Below the pieces are notes generated by a model. It did no database searches. It was given only the letters and a program-made list of their open reading frames with translations, and was not told the origin of the DNA. This document shows, one piece after another, positions 7,737 to 14,936 of a stretch of DNA of 18,154 nt. A program made the translations under genes and the position numbers. Positions within the stretch are counted from its first letter, which is position 1, and every line of letters begins with the position of its first letter. Source of the DNA: Verrucomicrobiota bacterium (lineage in GTDB: Bacteria > Verrucomicrobiota > Verrucomicrobiia > Chthoniobacterales > UBA10450); assembly GCA_003218615.1 (NCBI GenBank), contig QHOD01000080.1:1-18154 (forward strand), in the 5' to 3' direction.

Positions 7737-7751
7737 GAACTATAACGCTAA

Positions 7752-8882
7752 ATGACTAGAACAACGCGTCGCTATTTTATCAAAGTCTCCGCTGCAGCCG
7801 GCGGCGCGTTTGGATTAGGAATTAAATCGAGAATCTTATTTGCTGAAAAAGCTGTGACACCTCTTCGCATTCTCATTCTTGGCGGCACAGGGTTCACCGG
7901 GCCTTACCAAGTTCGTTACGCGCTCAGCCGGGGGCATAAAGTGACCACGTTCAATCGCGGTAAAACGCATCCAGGCGAACTGCCGACGGAAGTCGAGCAA
8001 CTGATCGGCGACCGCAACGGCAAGCTCGACGCTTTGAAAGGTCGACAATGGGACGTCGTCATCGATAACCCCACAACATTGCCGGCCTGGGTACGCGACG
8101 CCGCGCAAATCCTCAAAGGAAATGTCGAGCGGTACGTCTTTATCTCGACGATTTCCGTTTATGCCGACACAAGTAATGGCGTCGATGAAACCGCGCCGCT
8201 CGCGCAATACGACGGGCCCGATCCGTACAAGGAAACACTCGAAGCGATGCGCGCGTCCGGTTACAAAACGTACGGTCCACTCAAGGCGCTCTCCGAACAG
8301 GAAGCCGAGAAATGGTTCCCAGGAAAAACGCTGATCATTCGGCCGGGACTGATCGTTGGTCCAGGCGATGAAACAGATCGGTTTACTTATTGGCCCGTGC
8401 GGATCGATCGCGGGGGCGAAGTGCTCGCGCCAGGCAATTCGAATGATCCAGTGCAGTTCATTGATGCGCGTGATCTTGCCGAATGGACAATTCGCATGGT
8501 CGAAAACCGCGAGACGGGAATTTACAATGCGACCGGTCCGGCAAAACCGCTCGGAATTGGCAAGATGCTCGATGAGATCAAGGATGCGCTTAATTCAAAC
8601 GCGAAATTTACGTGGGTTCCGGCCAACTTCCTCAAACAGCAAAGTGTCGAAGCATGGTCGAACATGCCGGTGTGGGCGGGCGACGAGCTTGGACTCGCGC
8701 GAACGAACATTAATCGTGCTCTTGCCAAAGGCTTAACCTTCCGCCTTCTCGCTGAGACAACGCGCGACACGCTTGCGTGGTTCAAATCGTTACCGCAAGC
8801 TCGACAATCGAAGTTGCGCGCCGGTCTTGCGCCTGAACGCGAAGCCGAAGTTCTTGCCGCGTGGAAGAAGAAAAAAGCATAG
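7752..8882 (+). CDS. NAD-dependent epimerase/dehydratase family protein, Tat-exported
   Basis: This is an extended short-chain dehydrogenase fold over 376 residues. The first 30 or so residues form a good Tat signal (TRRYFIK, then an Ala/Gly-rich hydrophobic run). The nucleotide-binding glycine motif is ILGGTGFTG, early in the mature protein. FISTISVYAD gives the Ser/Thr strand, and the catalytic YxxxK pair is YGPLK. IRPGLIVGPGD and the substrate-side FIDARDLAEW block are typical of sugar-nucleotide epimerase-like proteins. Substrate and reaction are not predictable. An exported NAD enzyme would have to fold with its cofactor before Tat transport, as is known for glucose-fructose oxidoreductase. 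It is divergent from the aldo/keto reductase gene and followed by an inverted-repeat element. Confidence 0.88.
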   Translation: MTRTTRRYFIKVSAAAGGAFGLGIKSRILFAEKAVTPLRILILGGTGFTGPYQVRYALSRGHKVTTFNRGKTHPGELPTEVEQLIGDRNGKLDALKGRQWDVVIDNPTTLPAWVRDAAQILKGNVERYVFISTISVYADTSNGVDETAPLAQYDGPDPYKETLEAMRASGYKTYGPLKALSEQEAEKWFPGKTLIIRPGLIVGPGDETDRFTYWPVRIDRGGEVLAPGNSNDPVQFIDARDLAEWTIRMVENRETGIYNATGPAKPLGIGKMLDEIKDALNSNAKFTWVPANFLKQQSVEAWSNMPVWAGDELGLARTNINRALAKGLTFRLLAETTRDTLAWFKSLPQARQSKLRAGLAPEREAEVLAAWKKKKA

Positions 8883-8889
8883 CAGCAAT

Positions 8890-8976
8890 GTCATCCCGAG
8901 CGAACGCGAGGGACCTCACAAATTGCGGAAAACGTCACGCAAGGTGGAGAGGTCCTTCGCTGCCGCTCAGGATGAC
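8890..8976. repeat. Dispersed imperfect inverted repeat (28-nt arms)
   Basis: The left arm at 8890-8917 (starting GTCATCCCGAGCG, ending GGACCTC) is complementary to the right arm at 8949-8976 (starting GAGGTCC, ending CTCAGGATGAC) at 23 of 28 positions. A 31-nt centre separates the arms. Repeats of this kind, with GTCATCC at one end and GGATGAC at the other, are scattered in many soil bacterial genomes. The element fills the gap between the epimerase stop and the transporter start, and would form a long hairpin in a read-through transcript. Confidence 0.75.
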
Positions 8977-8985
8977 CGCGTGTTA

Positions 8986-10269
8986 ATGAAAAAAGTCTTC
9001 GCAAAGATCGTTGATGTAAAGCCTGGCGAGATTCGCGCGCTCTGGCTTGGGTTCGCTTTCAATTTCATGGTCCTTGGCGGTTACTACGTGATCCGTCCCA
9101 TCCGGGATGAAATCGGCGCTTTTAGCGGCGTGGAAAAGCTGCCGTGGATGTTCACAGCCACGTTAGTCGCGATGTTGATCGCCAATGCCCTCTTCTCTGC
9201 CCTCGTGGCGGGTATGTCCCGCCGCAAATTCATCCCGGTTGCCTATCGTTTCTTCATCACGAATCTTGTCATTTTTTCCGTGCTCATGCGCGTCCTCACA
9301 CCCGCGCAGGAAGCATGGTTAGGCCGAACGTTCTTCGTCTGGCTAAGTGTCGCTAATCTTTTCGTGGTCACTGTGTTTTGGGCGTTCATGACCGACCTGT
9401 TCAGCAACGAACAAGGCAAACGCCTCTTCGGTTTTATCAGCATCGGAGGTTCGTTGGGCGCCATTATCGGCGGAAGCATCACTGCCTGGCTGGTCAAGCC
9501 AATGGGCGCAGCCAATTTGCTTTTAGTATCAGCGGCAATGTTTGAAGTTGCAGCGCAATCCGTGCGTTTCTTCCCCGCGGACTTCACACGAGGCCAGCAA
9601 GCATCGCAACGTCGTCGGGCTGAAGAGGCAGCAATCGGCGGCAGTCTTTGGTCCGGGATTACTCACATTTTTCGGTCCCCTTATCTTTTTGGCCTGTTCG
9701 CGTTCATTATCTTTTATACCACGACTTCTACCTGGGCCTACTTCCAGCAATCTGACCTGGCCGGTCACGGCTTCGTGGATCGCGCGGCACGGACGACCTT
9801 TTTTGCAAATCTCGACCGCACGGTGAACACGCTGACCTTGCTCGGCCAACTTTTTCTCACGGGAAAACTTCTGAAATGGCTCGGCGTCACGCCGACATTG
9901 ATCATCATGCCGGCGGTGAGTCTCATCGGATTCGTTGTGATTGGCATCACTCCCCTGCTTGCCGTGCTCGCGGTGTTTCAAGTGCTGCGGCGCGCGACCA
10001 CATTCGCGTTCATGCGTCCCGCGCGTGAAGTGCTGTTCACCGTTTTGCGGCGGGAGGACAAATACAAAGCCAAAAGTGTGATCGATACTTTCGCGTATCG
10101 CGTCGGTGATCAACTCGGCGCGTGGTCGTATCCGGCGCTCAGCGCACTCGGCCTCGGTTTGCGGGGAATCAGTTTCACGACCGTTCCGATCATCGCCGTT
10201 TGGCTCGCGATCAGTTTATGGCTCGGACGAAAACAGATTGCGCTCGCTGGCGCGCGGCGCGAATCGTAA
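8986..10269 (+). CDS. ATP/ADP translocase (Tlc)-family or related MFS transporter
   Basis: This is a polytopic membrane protein of 427 residues with about 10-12 hydrophobic segments. The features RPIRDEIG near residue 37, WAFMTDLFSNEQGKRLFGFI in the middle, GGSLGAIIGGS, and REVLFTVLRREDKYKAKS near the C-terminal third are typical of the nucleotide exchange family that includes Tlc of rickettsiae and chlamydiae. Free-living bacteria carry distant members whose substrate is unknown, so ATP/ADP exchange should not be assumed. I start at the ATG at 8986 (MKKVFAKIVDVKPGE). The frame opens earlier, but that part overlaps the epimerase gene and the inverted repeat. It precedes the OsmC gene by 30 nt. 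Confidence 0.82.
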   Translation: MKKVFAKIVDVKPGEIRALWLGFAFNFMVLGGYYVIRPIRDEIGAFSGVEKLPWMFTATLVAMLIANALFSALVAGMSRRKFIPVAYRFFITNLVIFSVLMRVLTPAQEAWLGRTFFVWLSVANLFVVTVFWAFMTDLFSNEQGKRLFGFISIGGSLGAIIGGSITAWLVKPMGAANLLLVSAAMFEVAAQSVRFFPADFTRGQQASQRRRAEEAAIGGSLWSGITHIFRSPYLFGLFAFIIFYTTTSTWAYFQQSDLAGHGFVDRAARTTFFANLDRTVNTLTLLGQLFLTGKLLKWLGVTPTLIIMPAVSLIGFVVIGITPLLAVLAVFQVLRRATTFAFMRPAREVLFTVLRREDKYKAKSVIDTFAYRVGDQLGAWSYPALSALGLGLRGISFTTVPIIAVWLAISLWLGRKQIALAGARRES

Positions 10270-10284
10270 ACAACAACAACAACT

Positions 10285-10291
10285 AAAGGAG
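10285..10291 (+). promoter_or_regulatory. Shine-Dalgarno site for the OsmC gene
   Basis: AAAGGAG lies 8 nt before the ATG at 10300. It is the clearest ribosome-binding site in the window, where most genes lack one, and suggests strong translation of the peroxidase. Confidence 0.7.
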
Positions 10292-10299
10292 ACAAAACA

Positions 10300-10728
10300 A
10301 TGGCAACACGAACTGGATCGGCTGTTTGGGAAGGCACACTGAAGCAGGGTAAGGGAACCATGAAACTCGGGAGCGGCGCCTTCGAAGGTCCGTACTCATT
10401 TTCATCGCGCTTCGAAGAAGGAAAGGGCACGAATCCCGAAGAGCTCATCGGCGCGGCCGAGGCCGGCTGCTTCTCCATGGCGCTTTCGTTCAACCTCGAA
10501 AAAGCGGGGCATCCCGCCAAACGCGTCAGCACGACCGCGACCGTAAAACTAGAGTCCGCTGACAGCGGATTCAAAATCACTTCCATCAATTTAAAAACCG
10601 AAGCCAACGTTCCAGGAATCGACGAGGCAAAATTCCGCGAACAAGCCGAACTAACAAAAAAGACCTGCCCGGTCTCCGTCGCCCTCGCCGGCACCCAGAT
10701 CAACCTCGAGGCAAAATTGCTCCGGTAG
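10300..10728 (+). CDS. OsmC/Ohr-family thiol peroxidase
   Basis: OsmC-type proteins reduce organic hydroperoxides with a cysteine pair and act in the cytoplasm. The product has 142 residues, the standard length. The two conserved cysteines are C57 (EAGCFSMAL) and C123 (KTCPVSVAL). The N-terminal strand pattern and the NPEELIGAAEAGCF block identify the OsmC branch rather than Ohr. It follows the transporter gene by 30 nt with its own strong Shine-Dalgarno site, and converges on the IscA-like gene. With the secreted MsrA it forms part of an oxidative-stress theme in this window. Confidence 0.92.
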   Translation: MATRTGSAVWEGTLKQGKGTMKLGSGAFEGPYSFSSRFEEGKGTNPEELIGAAEAGCFSMALSFNLEKAGHPAKRVSTTATVKLESADSGFKITSINLKTEANVPGIDEAKFREQAELTKKTCPVSVALAGTQINLEAKLLR

Positions 10729-10745
10729 TGATCAATGGGAGGCGG

Positions 10746-10766
10746 CGGCTATCCCGAAAGTAGCCG
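10746..10766. terminator. Candidate bidirectional hairpin between convergent genes
   Basis: CGGCTA at 10746-10751 pairs perfectly with TAGCCG at 10761-10766 around a 9-nt loop. It sits in the 61-nt gap between the ends of the OsmC and IscA-like genes, where a shared terminator is expected. No T-tract follows, so this is only a candidate. Confidence 0.35.
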
Positions 10767-10789
10767 AGGCCGGAACATCGCTCGCTTCA

Positions 10790-11161
10790 TCAGACGGCGA
10801 AACTTTCGCCGCAGGAACAGTGCGCGACAGCGTTCGGGTTGGTGACTTTGAAGCCGCCTTTTTGCAAGTCCTCGCTGTAATCGAGCACCGAACCGCTGAC
10901 GAAAAGTGCGCTCTTGGGATCGACAACCAGTCGCACGTTGGATGTCGGAACGAGAATGTCGCGCTCTTTGGGGCCGTCCACGAGGTCCATTGTGTATTGT
11001 AAACCGGAGCAACCGCCACCGATCACGGCAAGGCGTAACGCGCCATTTGGTTTGCCTTTTTCCTCCAGCAGCGATGCGAGTTTGCGCGCGGCATTATCGG
11101 TCACGCTGATCAGGCGTTCGTTACCGATTTTGTAATTGATTGCCGGTGTTTCTGTGGTCAT
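10790..11161 (-). CDS. A-type Fe-S cluster carrier (IscA/ErpA/HesB family)
   Basis: These small proteins accept Fe-S clusters and pass them to apo-enzymes. From the ATG at 11161 the product has 123 residues. The three ligand cysteines are C51 (GGGCSGLQY), C115 and C117 (HCSCGESFAV), in the expected spacing. The frame can be read back to 11242, but the extra 27 residues are Cys/Arg-rich, outside the family alignment and overlap the upstream gene, so I reject them. It is the last gene of a minus-strand unit after lptF and an unknown gene. The DinG helicase encoded nearby is a possible Fe-S client, but nothing in the sequence links them specifically. Confidence 0.92.
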   Translation of the reverse strand: MTTETPAINYKIGNERLISVTDNAARKLASLLEEKGKPNGALRLAVIGGGCSGLQYTMDLVDGPKERDILVPTSNVRLVVDPKSALFVSGSVLDYSEDLQKGGFKVTNPNAVAHCSCGESFAV

Positions 11162-11192
11162 TGAAAAAGAATCACAACTACATGTCGATGTT

Positions 11193-11702
11193 TCAACTCT
11201 GTGCCGCACTGTGGAGCAGTTGCGCAACCTCGTTCTGCACACTTTCCAATTCGTCCAGGCGCAATTCCGGGTCGGGCACGATGAAGATGTCGCCGGTCGC
11301 GCCGTGCTCGTAAATCAAAACGCGGCCGTTTGCCCCCTGTTCGGTCTTTACTTGTTTTAAGACGCGTTTGCGCTCGAGCATGGCGGCAAGAACGTAGCAC
11401 GCGTTCGCGGGCGGATTTTCCGATGCGATTAAACGGCGAAAGAGCTGCTCCGCATTTTCCCTGGCCAGAGGTTCGGGCGGTCGTGGCGGCAAAGGCTCGT
11501 AACGGGATTTCCAAAACGAAAATGGCCGAATATTCTCGTTGCGATCGCGCCACGCCTCTTCGCTCAAATCCTCGCGTCGATAACCATCGGCGTTGTGAAA
11601 GAGCAAAGTGTAAAAATACTCGCCCGGCGTGAACGGTCGATGGGTCACGGCACACGCGTCGGCACGATGCTTGATCGCCCATTCGTTTGGGAGCGGGTTC
11701 AT
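11193..11702 (-). CDS. Unknown protein translationally coupled to lptF
   Basis: This is a 169-residue cytoplasmic protein with no signal peptide or membrane segment. I do not recognise a named domain. The N-terminal part reads ADACAVTHRPFTPGEYFYTLLF and contains one Cys and one His that could bind metal, but no second pair is obvious. The sequence REDLSEEAW and a proline-rich linker (about 70-79) follow. The C-terminal half is helical with charged residues (LERKRVLKQVK), then IFIVPDPELRLDELESVQNEV. It looks like a conserved single-domain protein rather than a spurious frame. The ATG overlaps the lptF stop in an ATGA, and the IscA-like gene starts 31 nt downstream. A long open frame extends upstream to 12146, but it lies inside lptF and is a shadow. 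Confidence 0.75.
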   Translation of the reverse strand: MNPLPNEWAIKHRADACAVTHRPFTPGEYFYTLLFHNADGYRREDLSEEAWRDRNENIRPFSFWKSRYEPLPPRPPEPLARENAEQLFRRLIASENPPANACYVLAAMLERKRVLKQVKTEQGANGRVLIYEHGATGDIFIVPDPELRLDELESVQNEVAQLLHSAAQS

Positions 11703-12838
11703 CGCGCAACTATACGTCGCGCAGTGAAAAGATGAAAGCCGGGCGCTTCGCGATTTGAAGCGCGCAGGTAGAGCAGATAGAGACCGATCGCGGCGAAAAG
11801 AAGGTTTGGCGTCCACGCCGCCACCCAGGGAGACACGCGGTCGCCTTCGCCAAGCGCGAGGAAGAGGTGAGTAAGAAAGTTCATCGTAAAAACGAGGACG
11901 ACCGCAGCGGCGACGCTCGATAGCACCCCGCGTCGCGAATAGCCGATACCAAGCGGCGCGGCGATCCAGACAACTACCAGGCACGTCCATGGCAAGGCGA
12001 GACGATACTGGAGATGCGTCCGGAACGGCGCGAGCAAAGTAGCGGGAAAATCCGAGTTGAAATACAGATACTCCCGCAGCTCCGGCAAGCTCAGGAATTC
12101 TGCGCGCACGTTTGCGCTGCCTAGTCGAAACGGCGTTTCGCTCCAATGTTCGATTTTTAGCGAAGGATAAATCTGTTCGTCAGTAATGTTTCCAGCGTGA
12201 TCGTAGTGAACGACTTTCACGTTCTCGAGATCCCAAATTTTCGTTTCCGGGCGATAGAAGGCGTTCGTCGCCACGTAATTTGTAACGATGTTATCGTTCG
12301 CATCCTGTTGGAGCACCTGCACATTGCTGAATGTGTTGCTGCCGTGCCGAAAATTCTGGATGAACCAAGTGCGCGCGTCGGTTCGGTTACGAAAAATTTG
12401 GCCTTCAATGTAGGCCTCCGGCCGGGCGCGCGCTTCCGAGAGGAGTGCTTTGCGCGCCAGGTCCGCGTGCGGCGCGAGCGAATAGTTTAGCGCCATGCTG
12501 GCTGCTACTGTGAGCAGCCCCATCCCAATCAGCGGCAGAAGAACGCGCGGAAGACTCACGCCTGCGGTCAGCATCGACACAACTTCGTTCGCACGCGACA
12601 TGCGTCCCAGAGTAAAGAGGAGCGCGAGCAAAAGGGAAACTGGCAGGAGAATAATGAAAACTTGCGGGACCTGTGTTGCGTAATACCGCGCGGCAAGAAG
12701 CAGGCCGATATGCTCGTCGATGAAAGTCGAAATATTGTCGCTGATATCGAAGATGAGCCAGATGGAAATAAACCCGACAATGCAGTAAAGATAGACCTGC
12801 AGAAAATTGCGAATGACGTAGCGATCGAGGAGTCTCAC
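11699..12838 (-). CDS. LptF/LptG (YjgP/YjgQ) family LPS export permease
   Basis: This is an inner-membrane subunit of the Lpt system, which extracts lipopolysaccharide and hands it to the periplasmic bridge. The product has 379 residues. The N-terminus is typical (MRLLDRYVIRNFL, then a helix at about 16-31). Helices at about 52-77 and 97-117 surround the conserved loop GRMSRANEVVSMLTAGVSLPRVLLP. A periplasmic beta-jellyroll domain spans about 125-270, and three C-terminal helices begin with LALPWTCLVVVWIAAPLGI. Only one such gene is in view, so F or G cannot be assigned. It opens a minus-strand unit coupled to the next gene by a 4-nt overlap, and is divergent from dinG. Confidence 0.93.
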   Translation of the reverse strand: MRLLDRYVIRNFLQVYLYCIVGFISIWLIFDISDNISTFIDEHIGLLLAARYYATQVPQVFIILLPVSLLLALLFTLGRMSRANEVVSMLTAGVSLPRVLLPLIGMGLLTVAASMALNYSLAPHADLARKALLSEARARPEAYIEGQIFRNRTDARTWFIQNFRHGSNTFSNVQVLQQDANDNIVTNYVATNAFYRPETKIWDLENVKVVHYDHAGNITDEQIYPSLKIEHWSETPFRLGSANVRAEFLSLPELREYLYFNSDFPATLLAPFRTHLQYRLALPWTCLVVVWIAAPLGIGYSRRGVLSSVAAAVVLVFTMNFLTHLFLALGEGDRVSPWVAAWTPNLLFAAIGLYLLYLRASNREAPGFHLFTARRIVAR

Positions 12839-12840
12839 GG

Positions 12841-12872
12841 GAATTTCGAATTTCGAATTTCGATTTGCGAAT
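12841..12872. repeat. Short tandem GAATTTC repeats in the lptF/dinG divergent gap
   Basis: Three head-to-tail copies of GAATTTC (12841-12861) are followed by degenerate copies ending GATTTGCGAATT. The array covers most of the 56-nt gap between two divergent genes, so it overlaps both promoter zones. TACAAT at 12873-12878 just after it could be a -10 for dinG, but the -35 match is poor. Confidence 0.5.
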
Positions 12873-12894
12873 TACAATAGCATTTCCGCAAACG

Positions 12895-14874
12895 ATGATC
12901 GCGCTGAAAGATTCTCTGGGCACCGAATTTGTCGAACGCATTCGCGCGTTTTTTTCCGAGAATGGCCCGCTTTCAAAGGCAAAGAATTTCGAATTTCGTC
13001 CCCAACAACAGGCGATGGCGACGGCGGTGGCGCGCGCCTTGGAAGAAGAGCGACACCTGGTCGTTGAAGCTGGGACCGGCGTGGGCAAATCGCTCGCCTA
13101 CCTCGCTCCGGCGATTTTGTTTGCCATCGAGCAACATAAAAAAGCGATCGTCTCCACCCACACGATCAACCTGCAGGAACAGCTCCTTTACAAAGATATC
13201 CCCATTTTAAAGAAGATTTTGCCGGTCGAATTCGAAGCGGCTCTCATGAAGGGGCGGCAAAATTATCTTTGCCCGCGACGGCTGGAGCGCGCGCTCCAGC
13301 AGCAAAATGAGCTTTTCACCGGACCGGAGCAAAATGAGCTGACCAGACTCGCAGAGTGGGCGCGCACCACGCGCGACGGTTCGCTTAGCGATTTGTCAGT
13401 TGAGCCCGATCCAAAAGTTTGGGCACAGGTTTGCAGCGAGCCGCACATCTGTACGACGAAAAGCTGCGGGCAATCGAACTGCTTTTACCAGCAGGCGCGT
13501 CGGCGCCTTCTCTCGTCCGACGTGATCGTCCTCAATCACACGCTGCTCTTCATGCTTTTGGGGAGCCCCGACCAACAGGCCGAGCGGGAAAGCGGTTACC
13601 TTTTTCCAAACGACTTCATCATTCTCGACGAAGCGCACACGGTCGAGCAAACCGCTTCACGTCAGATCGGCATCGGTATCTCGCAATACGGGCTACGATC
13701 GACAATCCAACGGCTCTACAACGCGCGAACGCGAAAGGGCCTGTTCACGGTTATGCGAGACGCAGCCGGCGTGAGATTGGCGGCGGATCTCGTCGATCAA
13801 GTGGACCAGTTTTTCGCCGCGATCGAAGCGCGCTCCGATTTCCGTAAAGGACGCGAGTTTCGCGTCCGGGCGCCGGAGTTCGTAGCGGATTCGATCACCG
13901 GACATTTGAGTGCGTTGCTGGCGCGGATCAGTGAGGTCACGAGGCGTGCCGATGACGAATTTCTCAAGGTGGAATTGCAGGAGCTTGGCCGCCGGATTCG
14001 CGATGCGCGCGACGGCATCGCCATCTTTTTGGAACAAAGCGCGCGCGAACATGTTTATTGGGTCGAGCGGACAGGCAAGGCAGCGCAGTTTCTCTCGCTG
14101 AATGCGGCGCCCATCGACATCGCGCCAGTGCTGCGTCGCATGATTTTTCGCGAAGACTGCTGCTGCGTTATGACGAGCGCGACACTGTCCGTCGGGCGTC
14201 CTGATCTTGCCTATTTCCGGCAGCGCATCGGCGCCGGCGAAGCCACGGCCCTGCTCCTCGGGAGTCCGTTCGATTTTCGCACCCAGATGAAAATGTTCAT
14301 CGTGCAGAAAATGCCAGATCCACGCGATGCAGGTTACGAAGAAGCGCTCGAGCATTGGGTCGCGCACTTTGTCGAGCAAACAGACGGGTACGCATTCGTG
14401 CTTTTCACCAGTTATCGGGGCATGCAGCACCTGGCCGATCAAATGCAGAAATTTTTTGCGCGAAAGAAATTCAATCTTCTGGTGCAAGGCGGAGGCGCAC
14501 CGCGCGGGAAGTTACTCGAACAATTCAAGACCACGCCGCGCAGTGTCCTCTTTGGAACGGACAGTTTCTGGATGGGTGTTGATGTTCCAGGCGAGGCGCT
14601 TTCGAATGTAATCATCACGCGACTGCCTTTCGCGGTTCCGGATCATCCGCTCATCGAGGCGAAACTGGAACTCGTGGAGGAACGCGGCGGCGATCCGTTT
14701 ACCGAATATTCCTTGCCGGAAGCGATTCTAAAACTTCGTCAAGGTGTTGGACGTCTGATCCGAACGAAAAGCGACCGCGGCATTATCGTCATTCTGGACA
14801 ACCGAATCATAACCAAGCCGTACGGGCGCGCGTTTCTGCAAGCGTTGCCGAAATGTCCGGTCGAGATCCTTTAA
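12895..14874 (+). CDS. dinG: DinG-type Fe-S superfamily 2 DNA helicase
   Basis: This is an ATP-dependent 5'-3' helicase of the XPD/DinG group, 659 residues from the ATG at 12895. A TTG 30 nt upstream is an alternative start. It carries FEFRPQQ (Q-like motif), Walker A EAGTGVGKS (58-66) and the DEAH box at 245-248. TSATL forms motif III, GTDSFWMGVDVPGEAL motif V and QGVGRLIRTKSDRG motif VI. Cysteines C126, C186, C191 and C196 match the 4Fe-4S ligand pattern, with an extra C180. No N-terminal exonuclease domain is present, unlike some Firmicutes DinG proteins. Its role is unwinding of D-loops, R-loops or stalled structures during repair. It is divergent from lptF. I see no GTTC-N4-GAAC site in front of it. 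Confidence 0.92.
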   Translation: MIALKDSLGTEFVERIRAFFSENGPLSKAKNFEFRPQQQAMATAVARALEEERHLVVEAGTGVGKSLAYLAPAILFAIEQHKKAIVSTHTINLQEQLLYKDIPILKKILPVEFEAALMKGRQNYLCPRRLERALQQQNELFTGPEQNELTRLAEWARTTRDGSLSDLSVEPDPKVWAQVCSEPHICTTKSCGQSNCFYQQARRRLLSSDVIVLNHTLLFMLLGSPDQQAERESGYLFPNDFIILDEAHTVEQTASRQIGIGISQYGLRSTIQRLYNARTRKGLFTVMRDAAGVRLAADLVDQVDQFFAAIEARSDFRKGREFRVRAPEFVADSITGHLSALLARISEVTRRADDEFLKVELQELGRRIRDARDGIAIFLEQSAREHVYWVERTGKAAQFLSLNAAPIDIAPVLRRMIFREDCCCVMTSATLSVGRPDLAYFRQRIGAGEATALLLGSPFDFRTQMKMFIVQKMPDPRDAGYEEALEHWVAHFVEQTDGYAFVLFTSYRGMQHLADQMQKFFARKKFNLLVQGGGAPRGKLLEQFKTTPRSVLFGTDSFWMGVDVPGEALSNVIITRLPFAVPDHPLIEAKLELVEERGGDPFTEYSLPEAILKLRQGVGRLIRTKSDRGIIVILDNRIITKPYGRAFLQALPKCPVEIL

Positions 14875-14936
14875 CCTTTCAATCGTGGCATCGCGTTCCA
14901 CGGGCAGCTGCGATTTCAGGGTAATACACTGAAGCG

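Noticed and set aside
8773..8985. Upstream extension of the transporter frame (71 extra codons).
   Set aside because: It overlaps the end of the epimerase gene and encodes the inverted repeat; the family alignment starts at MKKVFAKIVDVKPGE (8986).
9529..10113. 194-codon minus-strand frame inside the transporter gene.
   Set aside because: It is antisense to conserved helices and has His/Arg/Glu-rich composition typical of shadow frames.
11162..11242. 27-residue N-terminal extension of the IscA-like protein.
   Set aside because: It overlaps the 3' end of the upstream coupled gene, is Cys/Arg-rich and lies outside the usual family length.
11703..12146. Extension of the lptF-coupled unknown gene to 317 residues.
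   Set aside because: The added part is an Arg-rich shadow of lptF in another frame; the ATGA overlap at 11699-11702 gives a natural start.
12986..13001. Second GAATTTCGAATTTCG match inside dinG, possibly linked to the intergenic array.
   Set aside because: It encodes the conserved FEFRPQQ block, so protein constraint explains it.
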